This document shows, piece by piece, positions 1-9,487 of a DNA stretch of 64,000 nt. The DNA is taken from assembly GCA_949128115.1 (NCBI GenBank), contig OX421964.1, positions 1,302,001-1,366,000 of the forward strand, read 5' to 3'. The position numbers were made by a program, and so were the translations under genes. The first letter of the stretch is position 1, and each line of letters begins with the position of its first letter. Source of the stretch: Anaspis maculata (lineage: Eukaryota; Arthropoda; Insecta; Coleoptera; Scraptiidae). The notes beneath the pieces were generated by a model. The model saw only the letters and a program-made list of their open reading frames with translations. It searched no databases and was not told the DNA's origin.

Positions 1-778
1 TCTTTTCTCTTCTTCATCCACGTGTTCGGTTCTGACTTTGGACAAGTCGAAGCTGAACTTCTCGCAATCAAAGCTGTTTAGATTATCGAAATCATCGGTT
101 TCAGCTTCCGAGACCTCAATGGCTTCAAAAGCTTGTGATTGGTTGAAAGAAATTCCGCTTTCTGTTGCATTCAAAACGGAACAGATGGTTTTGTAATTAT
201 TAATTTTAACCAAGCTCTCAGGGATTTCTAGATTTGAAAATTTTTGGTAGGGCAAAATTCCAACACCATTGGAAATATTTTTTATTTTGAGTTTAACAAT
301 TTTCTGTGTACGTGGTTCAATCGTATGAAAATTATTACACTCGTTTACAATATTTTTGTGATGAAATTTAATTTTTGTTTTGGGAGTCGTGAGCTCCCCT
401 TTGCTCGCGTCAATAACTGCTCCTAATGCTTTGAGGATGTCCCATCGTAGGAGACAGTCGAAATATTGATGAAATTTAAATAAATAAAATTTGACGGATG
501 TGTCCGATTTAAAAATTTCAGGAGTTTTCAGATTATCATGCTGAAATTTTCCTGCGTCGTGCCATGGGCGGTTATTATTTTTAGTGGGTCCTTTTTAATG
601 TTTCTGGGGAAGTGTTTTTTCGCAATTTCGGGGCTTACGAAGCTCTTCGTGGCGCCAGTATCGACTAGACATCGCAAAGTAAAATTTTTATAGGGTATAA
701 GGATATAGGGTAAGGAAGATTTTTCGTGGTCCAATGTCAATAATTCAACGATTGGTGATTCGAGGCTTGTTCCTCTAA
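1..778 (-). pseudogene. gypsy pol: aspartic protease and linker to reverse transcriptase, frameshifted, partial
   Basis: The protease matures the Gag-Pol polyprotein. From the slippery site the frame runs through a retropepsin core with active-site motif LVDTGATKSF near 640-660. The frame breaks near 540-550, where a one-base shift separates the protease stop (at 528-530) from a second open frame that continues without a stop to position 1, about 180 codons. That second part includes LRWDILKALGAVID and GELTTPKTKIKFH, the typical end of a gypsy protease flap and linker. It ends at the left edge with an acidic RTEHVDEEEK segment that normally precedes the RT fingers. The second frame has no start Met, because it is the middle of a polyprotein. 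Confidence 0.65.
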
Positions 779-1046
779 AAAATGGTTTCGTCCGTCCTGC
801 ACTGTATTTTCGGCAGAGGGCTCGATTACATTCTCTGGAGGATTTCCTTCTTCTATATTGTGGTGAGTTATAAATGGCTTATCTTTATATTTTTGAAAAT
901 TGTTATTATTTATCGTTGAGGTTGACATGGGTACCGGTTTGTTTGTCGGTACGTAATTTGGGTTTGGTTGAAACGCGTTATATGGTTTCGGATTTTGATA
1001 TTGTTGCCTTTGCGTTGTCTGATAATTTTGAAATTGTTTATTTGGG
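737..1046 (-). pseudogene. gypsy gag, C-terminal part
   Basis: This is the continuation of the gag interrupted at 10705. The frame is rich in Gln, Asn, Pro and Tyr (for example QRQQYQNPKPYNAF), followed by an Asn run and an acidic tail, and stops at 737-739. It has no start codon of its own beyond an internal Met. It begins with the same eight bases (CCCAAATA on the minus strand) that end the other gag half, as expected if they are the target duplication of the insertion between them. It overlaps the protease frame through a slippery heptamer at 776-782. Confidence 0.6.
776..782 (-). promoter_or_regulatory. -1 ribosomal frameshift slippery heptamer between gag and pol
   Basis: In the gag frame the minus strand reads T TTT TTA, a canonical X-XXY-YYZ heptamer. 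After a -1 slip the reading continues open through the protease, while gag stops about 40 bases later. Errantiviruses are known to express Pol by -1 frameshifting. That the heptamer falls in the correct frame inside the overlap is visible in the sequence. Confidence 0.6.
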
Positions 1047-1205
1047 TACTGAAGTTTTAGTCCGGTGGATTAGCGCCAAAAAATGCCTAAACTATGCATT
1101 TTGTGATAAAGCAAAGGGCTTCTGGATTTACGTCCTTCAACTTGACAATTCCAGAATTGGCGCCAACGAGTTTAGTGTGGCAGGCGACCTCAGGAGCCAT
1201 CCGTA

Positions 1206-2188
1206 AGTATGGAAGAAAAAAAAATTCGTTGCCGTTATTTGAAAGCTCGAAAATGATCACAAATTATTAATTTGTATCGTGTTGTAGCCTTTCTTGTTGG
1301 AAGCAGTCCTTTTTTGTTCCTTGTGGATTAAGTATAATAATCAAGCATGATGAAGGTCTGTTCTTGAGAAAGAATTGATCTTTCTTTTAGTTTGATAAAG
1401 CAGTGAGCATTTCACACATTTCGCGAGATTTGTATTTTGATTCCTGTTCTTGTTCATTAGCAATCAATTATTACATAATATACAGGTGTTCCGCAACATT
1501 ACAACCCTAAAAAAACTTTCCATTGTCAATTTTCATGAAGACTCCAAAATACTAGTTGCCTATCTTTAATTTTTGCCTCTTTTCATGTACAGAGTGTTAC
1601 AGATTGTTCACAGCCTGTAGGTTACAGGGTGTTAGGTACAGATTGTTCACAGGCTGAAGGTAGGCTATTACATATACCTAATACCTTGGAGGTGCTATTT
1701 GATGTGGATGATTGTGTTGATGCCTCATGTGCACCATGAGGATGTGCTCAACGTATCCATGTGCACCATGGGGATGTGCTCAATGTATTCATGGGGATGT
1801 GACTATGGTTGGTGCACATGAGCACGTTGGGCAGATCTCCCCTGTATTTTGAGCACCTCCTCATGCTGCACATGGGAACGTTGAGCACATCCTCCTGGTG
1901 CACATGGGTACATTGGGCACATTCCCATGGTAAGCAATGCCATGGTGCACATATGTGTCCCAAAATGTGCCCATGGGCACTTTTCTACCAGGGAATTAGA
2001 CTCACGGAATGTGATTTAGTTGATTACTCAATAGAACATAATGAATTTATCGTTTCCTTGTCAAAAAAAAAAAACAGGTTTCTTAACCTCAACAAAAGAA
2101 TGTTTTTTTTTCAAGTTTGGAGAATGGAACGAACACGGCGACAATTTCTACCGACATTTCTAATAGACTCATAAGCTTCCTTTATGAC
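1206..2188. other. Left core of the inverted-end element; no gene recognised
   Basis: AT-rich sequence without a convincing ORF. It contains the palindromic minisatellite at about 1680-1985 and the left flank of the BEL insertion (first copy of target duplication ACAAT at 2189-2193). Confidence 0.5.
1680..1985. repeat. Minisatellite switching orientation midway (palindromic)
   Basis: Units of the form GTGCACCATGNGGATGTGCTC occur at about 1728-1782 in one orientation. Units of the opposite sense (TTGAGCACATCCTCCTGGTG) occur at about 1850-1925. The whole block can fold back on itself around position ~1815. It lies inside the inverted-end DNA element. Confidence 0.6.
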
Positions 2189-2193
2189 ACAAT
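2189..2193. other. Target-site duplication ACAAT, left copy
   Basis: Five bases directly outside the left LTR match 9483-9487 exactly. BEL/Pao integrases make 4-6 bp duplications. Confidence 0.9.
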
Positions 2194-3054
2194 TGTTAGC
2201 GCGGTACACATAAAGACGGCAGCCTTCCGATGAAGGCTGCATTAAAACAATAACTCTTGGATTAGGAAAGCAGCAAGCGACAGTCAGAAATAAAATTCAC
2301 AACAACAATCAAAAACTTTAATGCAAAACAAAAGAAAAAAAACACAAACAGACAGAATTACAAAACAATAAAAAAAAAACAATGTGAATTAAATGAAATG
2401 AAAATTCCGAGTGGTTCTGATCGGGGGCAGATTGGCGTCGGGATCTTATTCGGTGGCGGCGTCGTCCTGGCGGAGTCCGAAGGCGGCGTCGTGGTGGATG
2501 GCCGTTCTGGTGGTGGATTTCCTGGTGAAATGCACGAGTGCCCGTGTTCGTCACCAAAATGGCGGACGAACGACTCGATCCCGTCCGAAACTGGAGCTTT
2601 GTGTGCGGCTGGCTGATCCAAGCCGCTCCCCGGTGAAAGCGGTGAAAACTGCCGCTTTCTGGACTTGGAGATGCTGCAGAGCTCCTCCAGGAGTCACTAT
2701 CGGACGCGATGGGCCTTGGATGGGCTTCTGGTCGAGTACGAATGTACGCCGATGGCACGACAAGATGGCCGCGAGAACGATGACCAAAAAAAGGACGGCG
2801 TGGCTTCCCGCTCGACGTACGGAAATCAACGCCGCTTCGAACGAAGCGGCAAAGGCACGAGCGGAAAGAAAGCCGAAGAATGCCGAAGACGGCCGAAGAA
2901 AGTGCTGGAGCTCGTTTACGCTTGCGCCTGACAGCCAAGTGCCAGGCACACCGAACAGGGGGTGAGAGGTGAGGACTTGGACGACACAGGGATATTTTGG
3001 GTTGCATACCCTCAATGCACACGAATGCAGTTTTCAATGAACGGGGCCGAGACA
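2194..3054 (-). repeat. 3' LTR of the BEL/Pao element
   Basis: 861 bp, paired with 8622-9482. In element orientation it lies downstream of pol and would supply the polyadenylation site. An ATTAAA-type signal is visible on the minus strand near 2318-2323, but its use is inferred. Confidence 0.95.
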
Positions 3055-3075
3055 TACTCCCCACCAAAATACCAC
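3055..3075 (-). other. Polypurine tract of the BEL/Pao element
   Basis: Directly upstream of the 3' LTR in element orientation the minus strand reads TTTTGGTGGGGAGTA. This purine-rich stretch is suitable for priming plus-strand synthesis. The assignment is by position. Confidence 0.55.
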
Positions 3076-3173
3076 TCGGGGTATTTTCAAAGTTCAAAAA
3101 TTAATGAAATCAAACATGATACAAAAAGAAAGAGCATAGTGAAAACAATGACGGAAGTGAAAACACAGAATGC

Positions 3174-6100
3174 TCACTGTCCTGAAGGGAGGGGACAAAG
3201 TTTGACCATTGGGCGTCGCAGAACGTCGCGTTGAGTACGGACATCTGCGACACGACAAATGCCATCTTTGCCGGGGAAGAGTTTTGAAATTCTGCCTAAC
3301 CTCCACTTCAGAGGGGGAGCGTTTTCGTCCTTGATGAGGACTAAAGACCCCACATCTGCGGATTCAAGGTGACGTGACTTGTGCCACTTGCCGCGTTGGT
3401 ACAGCGTGTGTAGATATTCGTCACGCCAACGCGCCCAGAAACGCTGTTGCATGGATTGGACCAACTGCCATCGCGACAACCTGCTGATCTTGAGGTGGGA
3501 CAAATCTGGGTCAGGTGGGGCCGTTAACGGCTCGAGCGTCAAAAAATGACCAGGCGTCAATGGGCACAGATCATTTGGATCCGAGCTCAGCTCCGAAAGT
3601 GGCCGTGAGTTGAGCAACGCTTCAACTTGGGTGACCAACGTGGTCAGCTCTTCAAAGGTGAGTATTTGATCACCTATCACGCGAGATAGATGAGTTTTGA
3701 CAGCTTTTATGCCGCTTTCCCACAGCCCGCCAAAGTGGGGACTGGAGGGAGGAATGAAGCGCCAAGTGATGGCTTCGGATTCCGCGGCGAGTTGCATTGA
3801 CATCGTCAATTGCCTATGAGCTCCGACAAAGTTTGTGCCATTGTCGCTATAGATGGTAGAGCAACGACCGCGCCGGGCAATGAATCTGCGCAAGGCGGCG
3901 AGGAAAGCATCTGTTGAGAGATCGGAGGCAACCTCGACGTGCAATGCCTTGGTGGCGAAGCACACGAAAAGACAGATGTACGCCTTCGTAGTTCTGACAC
4001 CGCGAGCGCGTGACATGAGGATTGGAAAAGGGCCACCATAGTCGAGCCCGACGCAGCTAAAAGGTTTTAGCTGAGAAATTCGCGCCGAGGGGAGGTCGCC
4101 CATGGTGGGAGAAAAAGTTTGCGGCTTAGTCCGGAAGCACCGGTAACACGATGCAAGATAGTGCCGTACCGCGCGTCGCGTGGACAATATCCAAAAATTT
4201 TGCTGCAGGAGATAGCAGGTATTGTTGAGTCCCGGGTGGCAATGTCGGGAATGAACTTGTCGAATGACGAGTCCTGTCAAGACGTGACGAGATGGAAGAA
4301 GAGCAGGGTGTCTGGTTGCAAATGGCAACTCATGACAATGCTTCAAACGTCCGCCGACGCGGAGAACATCGTCACGATCGAGAAAGGGTGAAAGTTTTCG
4401 AAAGGGTCTTGAACAGGGTTTGCCGTTGCGTAACGACGCGATTTCGACGGCAAATACCTTCTGCTGTACATGTTTGACAATGTACAACAAGGCAAAATGG
4501 AGCTCTGTATCCGAGAGAGGTCCTGTGAACTTCTCATCGGACTTGCATTTGCAGAACCGATAGAAATAGGCGACAGCGCCCTGAATCTTCCGTAAGGAGG
4601 ATATGCGCAAAAAGAGGTCGTCGATGTCAATCGGCGGCGGCTGCGGCACACGCACGACCAAAGCGAGCTTTCGCTCTTCAGACGCAATGTCTGGGGAGGA
4701 CACGGAGAATTTGTCATCCGGCCATGTGTCATCCGCTGATGACAGAAAAGGTGGGCCAGACCACCAGAGGGAGCACGAAAGCATGTCTTCGGGAAACAAT
4801 CCGCGCGAAGCTGGGTCGGCGGGATTGTCCGATGTTGAGACATGTCTCCAACACTGAGGCGGGACACGCTGTTGAATATGCTCAACACGGTGAGCAACAA
4901 ATGTTTTCCAGCGGTGCGAAGAGGAACGCAGCCAGCTGAGAACAACCGTAGAATCGGTCCACGCAAATATGGCATCGAACTGTACGGTTCCTGCGAGCGC
5001 TGCAACGGTGAAGGCAACGAGATTGGAAAGTAGGACCGCTGCACACAATTCGAGACGGGGTACGGTCAGCAATTTGACTGGAGCCACCTTTGATTTGGCG
5101 GTTAGGAGACGAATGGTGGGAACACCATTTCGAAGGTAACGAACGTACAACACGCTCGCGTACCCAGATTCAGATGCGTCGCAAAAGGCGTGCAACTGGC
5201 ACCTGTCTGCAGGCGACGGAAAAGTATGCCGTGGAATTTGCAACCGCGAAAGTTGCGATAGCTCGGATTGAAAACGCAACCACTGCTGACATACGATGTC
5301 TGGAGGGGTGTCGTCCCAATCAAGGCCAAGTTTCCATAACCGTTGGATTAAATGTTTGGCGAAAAATGCAACAGGGCACAGAAAGCCGAGCGGATCGTAA
5401 ATCCGAGCCACCTCCGACAAGATGGACCGTTTTGTGCACGGTAGTTCATTTGGATGAACCGTGAATGAAAAGGTGTCTGTTGCCGCTTGCCACTGGAGGT
5501 CAAGAATTTTTACAGTATTGTCAGCAACGTCACTGAAAGTGGACGGCTGAGTTCGAACGTGATCAAGTGGTATGTCTTGCAGCACATCAGGGTGATTGCT
5601 TGCCCACTTGCGCAATTCAAAGCAACCCGATTGGAGCAGGTTGATTAGCTGCGTTTGTAATTCCCGTGCTGATTCCACGGAGTTCGCACCGCAAAGTAGA
5701 TCGTCTACATACAAATTACGGCGAATTGCCTGCGAAGCCAATGGAAACTTCGAGGCGCTTTGTTCTGCCAAGTGAAGCAACGTGCGAACCGCTAGAAACG
5801 GTGCCGAAGAAACACCATATGTAATGGTGTTCAATTGGTACGTTTCAATGGGTCGATCAGGGGAGAAACGAAAGCGAATGAGTTGATACTTGCGATGTTC
5901 GGGCGAGATAAGTATCTGCCGATACATCTGACGGATGTCACAAGTAAAAACGATCGGCTCACACCGAAACTGCAGTAGCAAAGCTGCTATGTCCTGTTGT
6001 AACTTAGGACCGACGAGAAGCGTCTCGTTGAGAGATAAATGATTCGGCGCTTGCGCCGAAGCATCAAAAACGACGCGAATTTTCGGCTTGTCGTCTTCGA

Positions 6101-8372
6101 TCTTGACGATCGGATGATGAGGGATGTAATACGCCTCAGAATCTGGAGGTTCTGCGTCCAGCAAGGTCATATGACCTAGGTCGAGGTAGTCGCGCATGAA
6201 TGCTATGTACAGATCACGGAGTGTGTCCTGACGGACCAGGCGACGTTCGATAGCTAACCAACGGCGGTCAGCCATAGACCTGCAATGTTCAAAGGTGGGG
6301 GACTCCCTTTTGAAGGGAAGCGAAACCCCAAAACGACCTGACGGACAACGGTAGACAGAGTCCCGGAAACAAATTTCTGCACGTTCATCATCTGGGGACA
6401 AACGTGTTTTGGACGATGGTGACGAGATTTCCTCTACTTCCCAAAATTTGTGCAGAGACTCGTCGATTCCAGTTGGAGTGCAAACCAAAAAGGAATGCAG
6501 AGGTTTTGACGGGGTTTGAAAGGGACCGAGAAGAGCCCAGCCAAAAATGGTGTTTATGGCAACAGGCTGTGACGGACCTGACGAGACGATTCCCTCTTTC
6601 ACGACTGACGGATAAACGTCGGCGCCCAACAACACTTGAATGGGGCCTGGCTTGAACCATGTGGGATCCGCCAGATTCGATAAGTTCAAGTGGAATTGAT
6701 CCGGGTTCAAAGCGGTGTCTGGCAGGTTACCACAAATCCTGCGCAGGACAATTAACTCCAATTCAGGGATTGGGAGAGACTCATCATCAGCCTTGACCTG
6801 GCAAGTGACTGTGCCACACGTCGAATTGGCGGGGGTGAGACCCAAGCCAAAAACGGGCACATTGTGATTTGATGGGGATAGACCCAATTTGCGCACGCAG
6901 GAGTCCAAAATAAACGATGCCTGACTGGCAGGGTCTATGAGCGCACGGAGGCTTTGGTAGCCTCCCCACCGGTCACGAACGTGAACGATTGCCGTGGCCA
7001 ACAAAACATGAGCTGCCTTGAGGCTTGAGGCGAGATTCGTCACCGAATTCGCGACATTTTCTGGAAGACCAGGGGAAACGATTTGCGGTAATTCAACTGG
7101 ATTCGATAAAGAACTGGGTGACTCATGACCTGCAGTTCTATGTGGCTTGGGGAAGTGCAGCAAGGTGTGATGCCTTGCGTGGCACTGCCGACACGAATAC
7201 GACGATGGACATTTTGGAGCGCCGTGATTGGTGCTCAAGCAGTTGAGACAGAGCCTTTTCTGTTTGACCGCCAAATATCTGTCATTTGGGGACATTGACA
7301 GAAAAGTCTTGCACGCGGTGACTCTATGACTTCTCGCCCCACAATGAGAACATGCTGACTCATGCGACGTCGCTGGGGCAGATGAAGTCTGAGACACCAA
7401 CGTATGTGAGGCCCACGACTTGCGGCTGACCTCGGGCTTCACGGTAACGGTGTTTGCCCGTGTGGAGCGGGAGTTCGATTGCGTTTTAGAATTTAAGGCA
7501 GTTGCCTCGAAAGCCTTGCATTGGTCGAGCACGAAAGACTTGACGTCTTCGTATTTGGGGAAGGGGGTGCCAGCTGACTGCACCTCGAAACGTTTTCGCG
7601 TCGACTCATCGAGTTTCTGGAGCAGCATGCTCGACAGGGTGAAATCCCACAGGTCGATATGCGGATACTGCTCGAGCGCCACTAAATTTTCGTTGAACGT
7701 GTTCACAAGATGGCGAAGCGCTTGCGCGGAGTCAGATGTGACGGAGGAGGCGTTCATCATCGACTGCCAGTAAAAAGTGACTAGCACGCGGTCGTTCTGG
7801 TATCTCTCAACCAACGAGTCGAACGCAATTATGTAATTATCTCCCGTCAATGGCAGGTGTTTAACCATTGAGAGAGGTTCACCAGATAAAGACGAGATCA
7901 GATACTGAAACCGTTCAATATCTGAGAGAGACTGGCTTCTGTGTATTAACGCCGTGAACAGATCATAGTATGGTGGCCATGATTTTAACTTTCCGTCGAA
8001 CAACGGCAACGCGATTTTTGGCAATCGGACATTGCTCCGGCCTGTCTCGAACCAAGTTTGCGAGGCTTGGCGAGAGAGCGAGGAAGTCGGCTCTGAATTC
8101 GAAAACGAGGCTTTTACCGCAGCAAGTTTGCCATACAAGCTGTCTGCCCGGAGTGTACGTTCAAGAAATGTAGCCTTCTGCTCCTCGGAGGCACTGGGGA
8201 GAGGGGCAGTGTTGACCGTGCTCTTGAAACCGTTGTAAATTTCCGCCGCAATGTCAAACGTGGCTAAAAATGCCGGTTGGAGGCTTGGCTCGGTGGTAGC
8301 TGTGACGCCTTGTTCCAGAAGGGGCTCAAGGCGCGCAATAGCTATCGCGATGGACGATAAAGTTGCGTCCAT
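3174..8372 (-). CDS. BEL/Pao Gag-Pol polyprotein (intact)
   Basis: This single ORF encodes everything needed for reverse transcription and integration. The open frame extends to 8402 but the first ATG is at 8370-8372 (MDATLSS), which I take as the start. Counting residues from 8402: DUF1759-type gag region ~120-300; Cys/His knuckles ~351-416 (CSHCGARSHRVTAC, CLNCLSTNHGAPKC); aspartic protease ~465-630, with Asp490 in the unusual context LIDPASQ instead of D-S/T-G; RT ~740-935 with Asp822 and YVDD at 898-901; RNase H ~1070-1200 with Asp1075, Glu1118, Asp1150 and a NPAD motif; integrase HHCC zinc domain ~1384-1422; catalytic Asp1454, Asp1520 and Glu1562; C-terminal DUF5641-like domain ~1620-1735. 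No stop or frameshift. Length fits BEL/Pao. Family identification is secure from domain order and motifs. Confidence 0.95.
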   Translation of the reverse strand: MDATLSSIAIAIARLEPLLEQGVTATTEPSLQPAFLATFDIAAEIYNGFKSTVNTAPLPSASEEQKATFLERTLRADSLYGKLAAVKASFSNSEPTSSLSRQASQTWFETGRSNVRLPKIALPLFDGKLKSWPPYYDLFTALIHRSQSLSDIERFQYLISSLSGEPLSMVKHLPLTGDNYIIAFDSLVERYQNDRVLVTFYWQSMMNASSVTSDSAQALRHLVNTFNENLVALEQYPHIDLWDFTLSSMLLQKLDESTRKRFEVQSAGTPFPKYEDVKSFVLDQCKAFEATALNSKTQSNSRSTRANTVTVKPEVSRKSWASHTLVSQTSSAPATSHESACSHCGARSHRVTACKTFLSMSPNDRYLAVKQKRLCLNCLSTNHGAPKCPSSYSCRQCHARHHTLLHFPKPHRTAGHESPSSLSNPVELPQIVSPGLPENVANSVTNLASSLKAAHVLLATAIVHVRDRWGGYQSLRALIDPASQASFILDSCVRKLGLSPSNHNVPVFGLGLTPANSTCGTVTCQVKADDESLPIPELELIVLRRICGNLPDTALNPDQFHLNLSNLADPTWFKPGPIQVLLGADVYPSVVKEGIVSSGPSQPVAINTIFGWALLGPFQTPSKPLHSFLVCTPTGIDESLHKFWEVEEISSPSSKTRLSPDDERAEICFRDSVYRCPSGRFGVSLPFKRESPTFEHCRSMADRRWLAIERRLVRQDTLRDLYIAFMRDYLDLGHMTLLDAEPPDSEAYYIPHHPIVKIEDDKPKIRVVFDASAQAPNHLSLNETLLVGPKLQQDIAALLLQFRCEPIVFTCDIRQMYRQILISPEHRKYQLIRFRFSPDRPIETYQLNTITYGVSSAPFLAVRTLLHLAEQSASKFPLASQAIRRNLYVDDLLCGANSVESARELQTQLINLLQSGCFELRKWASNHPDVLQDIPLDHVRTQPSTFSDVADNTVKILDLQWQAATDTFSFTVHPNELPCTKRSILSEVARIYDPLGFLCPVAFFAKHLIQRLWKLGLDWDDTPPDIVCQQWLRFQSELSQLSRLQIPRHTFPSPADRCQLHAFCDASESGYASVLYVRYLRNGVPTIRLLTAKSKVAPVKLLTVPRLELCAAVLLSNLVAFTVAALAGTVQFDAIFAWTDSTVVLSWLRSSSHRWKTFVAHRVEHIQQRVPPQCWRHVSTSDNPADPASRGLFPEDMLSCSLWWSGPPFLSSADDTWPDDKFSVSSPDIASEERKLALVVRVPQPPPIDIDDLFLRISSLRKIQGAVAYFYRFCKCKSDEKFTGPLSDTELHFALLYIVKHVQQKVFAVEIASLRNGKPCSRPFRKLSPFLDRDDVLRVGGRLKHCHELPFATRHPALLPSRHVLTGLVIRQVHSRHCHPGLNNTCYLLQQNFWILSTRRAVRHYLASCYRCFRTKPQTFSPTMGDLPSARISQLKPFSCVGLDYGGPFPILMSRARGVRTTKAYICLFVCFATKALHVEVASDLSTDAFLAALRRFIARRGRCSTIYSDNGTNFVGAHRQLTMSMQLAAESEAITWRFIPPSSPHFGGLWESGIKAVKTHLSRVIGDQILTFEELTTLVTQVEALLNSRPLSELSSDPNDLCPLTPGHFLTLEPLTAPPDPDLSHLKISRLSRWQLVQSMQQRFWARWRDEYLHTLYQRGKWHKSRHLESADVGSLVLIKDENAPPLKWRLGRISKLFPGKDGICRVADVRTQRDVLRRPMVKLCPLPSGQ

Positions 8373-8597
8373 TGTGTACGACACAAAGAAAAATGAAAAC
8401 AAAGCAACTGACCCTTAGGTTGGCGTACCTGAATGGCGAACCCAACCCAGGTGAAAAAGTGCGAATGAGACGGGCGAAAAACGAATTGATCAACACGCTG
8501 GACCAACGCACAAGTGTCACGTGGGTTTGACCCGTGACTTTAAAGTTTCAATAGTGAGGTGAATTAAATTCCTGACTGTACCATGCTTAGCCTGTAT

Positions 8598-8614
8598 CCG
8601 GCTACGAAGGACCA
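8598..8614 (-). other. BEL/Pao primer binding site, tRNA-Tyr-like
   Basis: On the minus strand, seven bases after the 5' LTR, the sequence TGGTCCTTCGTAGCCGG matches the complement of the 3' end of animal tyrosine tRNA (ending CCGGCTCGAAGGACCA). Ten bases match perfectly, then one extra base, then the match resumes. Position and match support its role as primer site. The extra base means the true primer could be a variant tRNA. Confidence 0.6.
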
Positions 8615-8621
8615 ATTTATA

Positions 8622-9482
8622 TGTTAGCGCGGTACACATAAAGACGGCAGCCTTCCGATGAAGGCTGCATTAAAACAATAACTCTTGGATTAGGAAAGCA
8701 GCAAGCGACAGTCAGAAATAAAATTCACAACAACAATCAAAAACTTTAATGCAAAACAAAAGAAAAAAAACACAAACAGACAGAATTACAAAACAATAAA
8801 AAAAAAACAATGTGAATTAAATGAAATGAAAATTCCGAGTGGTTCTGATCGGGGGCAGATTGGCGTCGGGATCTTATTCGGTGGCGGCGTCGTCCTGGCG
8901 GAGTCCGAAGGCGGCGTCGTGGTGGATGGCCGTTCTGGTGGTGGATTTCCTGGTGAAATGCACGAGTGCCCGTGTTCGTCACCAAAATGGCGGACGAACG
9001 ACTCGATCCCGTCCGAAACTGGAGCTTTGTGTGCGGCTGGCTGATCCAAGCCGCTCCCCGGTGAAAGCGGTGAAAACTGCCGCTTTCTGGACTTGGAGAT
9101 GCTGCAGAGCTCCTCCAGGAGTCACTATCGGACGCGATGGGCCTTGGATGGGCTTCTGGTCGAGTACGAATGTACGCCGATGGCACGACAAGATGGCCGC
9201 GAGAACGATGACCAAAAAAAGGACGGCGTGGCTTCCCGCTCGACGTACGGAAATCAACGCCGCTTCGAACGAAGCGGCAAAGGCACGAGCGGAAAGAAAG
9301 CCGAAGAATGCCGAAGACGGCCGAAGAAAGTGCTGGAGCTCGTTTACGCTTGCGCCTGACAGCCAAGTGCCAGGCACACCGAACAGGGGGTGAGAGGTGA
9401 GGACTTGGACGACACAGGGATATTTTGGGTTGCATACCCTCAATGCACACGAATGCAGTTTTCAATGAACGGGGCCGAGACA
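8622..9482 (-). repeat. 5' LTR of the BEL/Pao element
   Basis: In element orientation it is the upstream LTR (TGTCTCGG to GCTAACA on the minus strand). It is offset by exactly 6428 bases from its partner at 2194-3054, and the copies look identical. It should contain the promoter and transcription start; I could not place a TATA box or initiator with confidence. Open frames of up to about 184 codons within the LTR on either strand are the same in both copies and look accidental. Confidence 0.95.
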
Positions 9483-9487
9483 ACAAT
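9483..9487. other. Target-site duplication ACAAT, right copy
   Basis: Pairs with 2189-2193. Removing the element restores a continuous site reading GACACAATGACATGAC. Confidence 0.9.

Larger units (their letters stand above)
2194..9482 (-). mobile_element. Full-length BEL/Pao LTR retrotransposon, apparently intact
   Basis: The 7289-bp element has 861-bp LTRs at both ends that look identical over their length, each starting TG and ending CA (in plus orientation TGTTAGC to CCGAGACA). It is flanked by the 5-bp duplication ACAAT (2189-2193 and 9483-9487). A primer site lies inside the 5' LTR and a purine-rich tract inside the 3' LTR. A single open frame of more than 1700 codons carries Gag, protease, RT, RNase H and integrase domains in BEL/Pao order. 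There is no env-like ORF between the end of pol (3174) and the 3' LTR. Identical LTRs and an unbroken ORF imply a recent insertion that may still be able to move. Confidence 0.95.

Noticed and set aside
1485..1650. Short inverted or direct repeats around GTGTTACAG/ACAGATTGTTCACAG
   Set aside because: Only a brief local duplication; no paired ends or target duplication could be established.
2318..3097. Open frames of up to 259 codons within the LTRs on both strands
   Set aside because: They recur identically in both LTRs, overlap each other in several frames and show no motif. They reflect GC-rich LTR composition.
3055..3173. Possible env-like gene between pol and the 3' LTR of the BEL element
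   Set aside because: Only ~120 bases separate the stop codon from the LTR, which is too short for any envelope ORF.
3806..7773. Many ORFs antisense or out of frame with the BEL polyprotein
   Set aside because: All lie under the intact ORF, which has clear domains; they are shadows.
8373..8402. Ten-codon N-terminal extension of the BEL polyprotein
   Set aside because: The codon at 8400-8402 is TTG, not ATG. The first ATG is at 8370-8372 and precedes a normal N-terminus.
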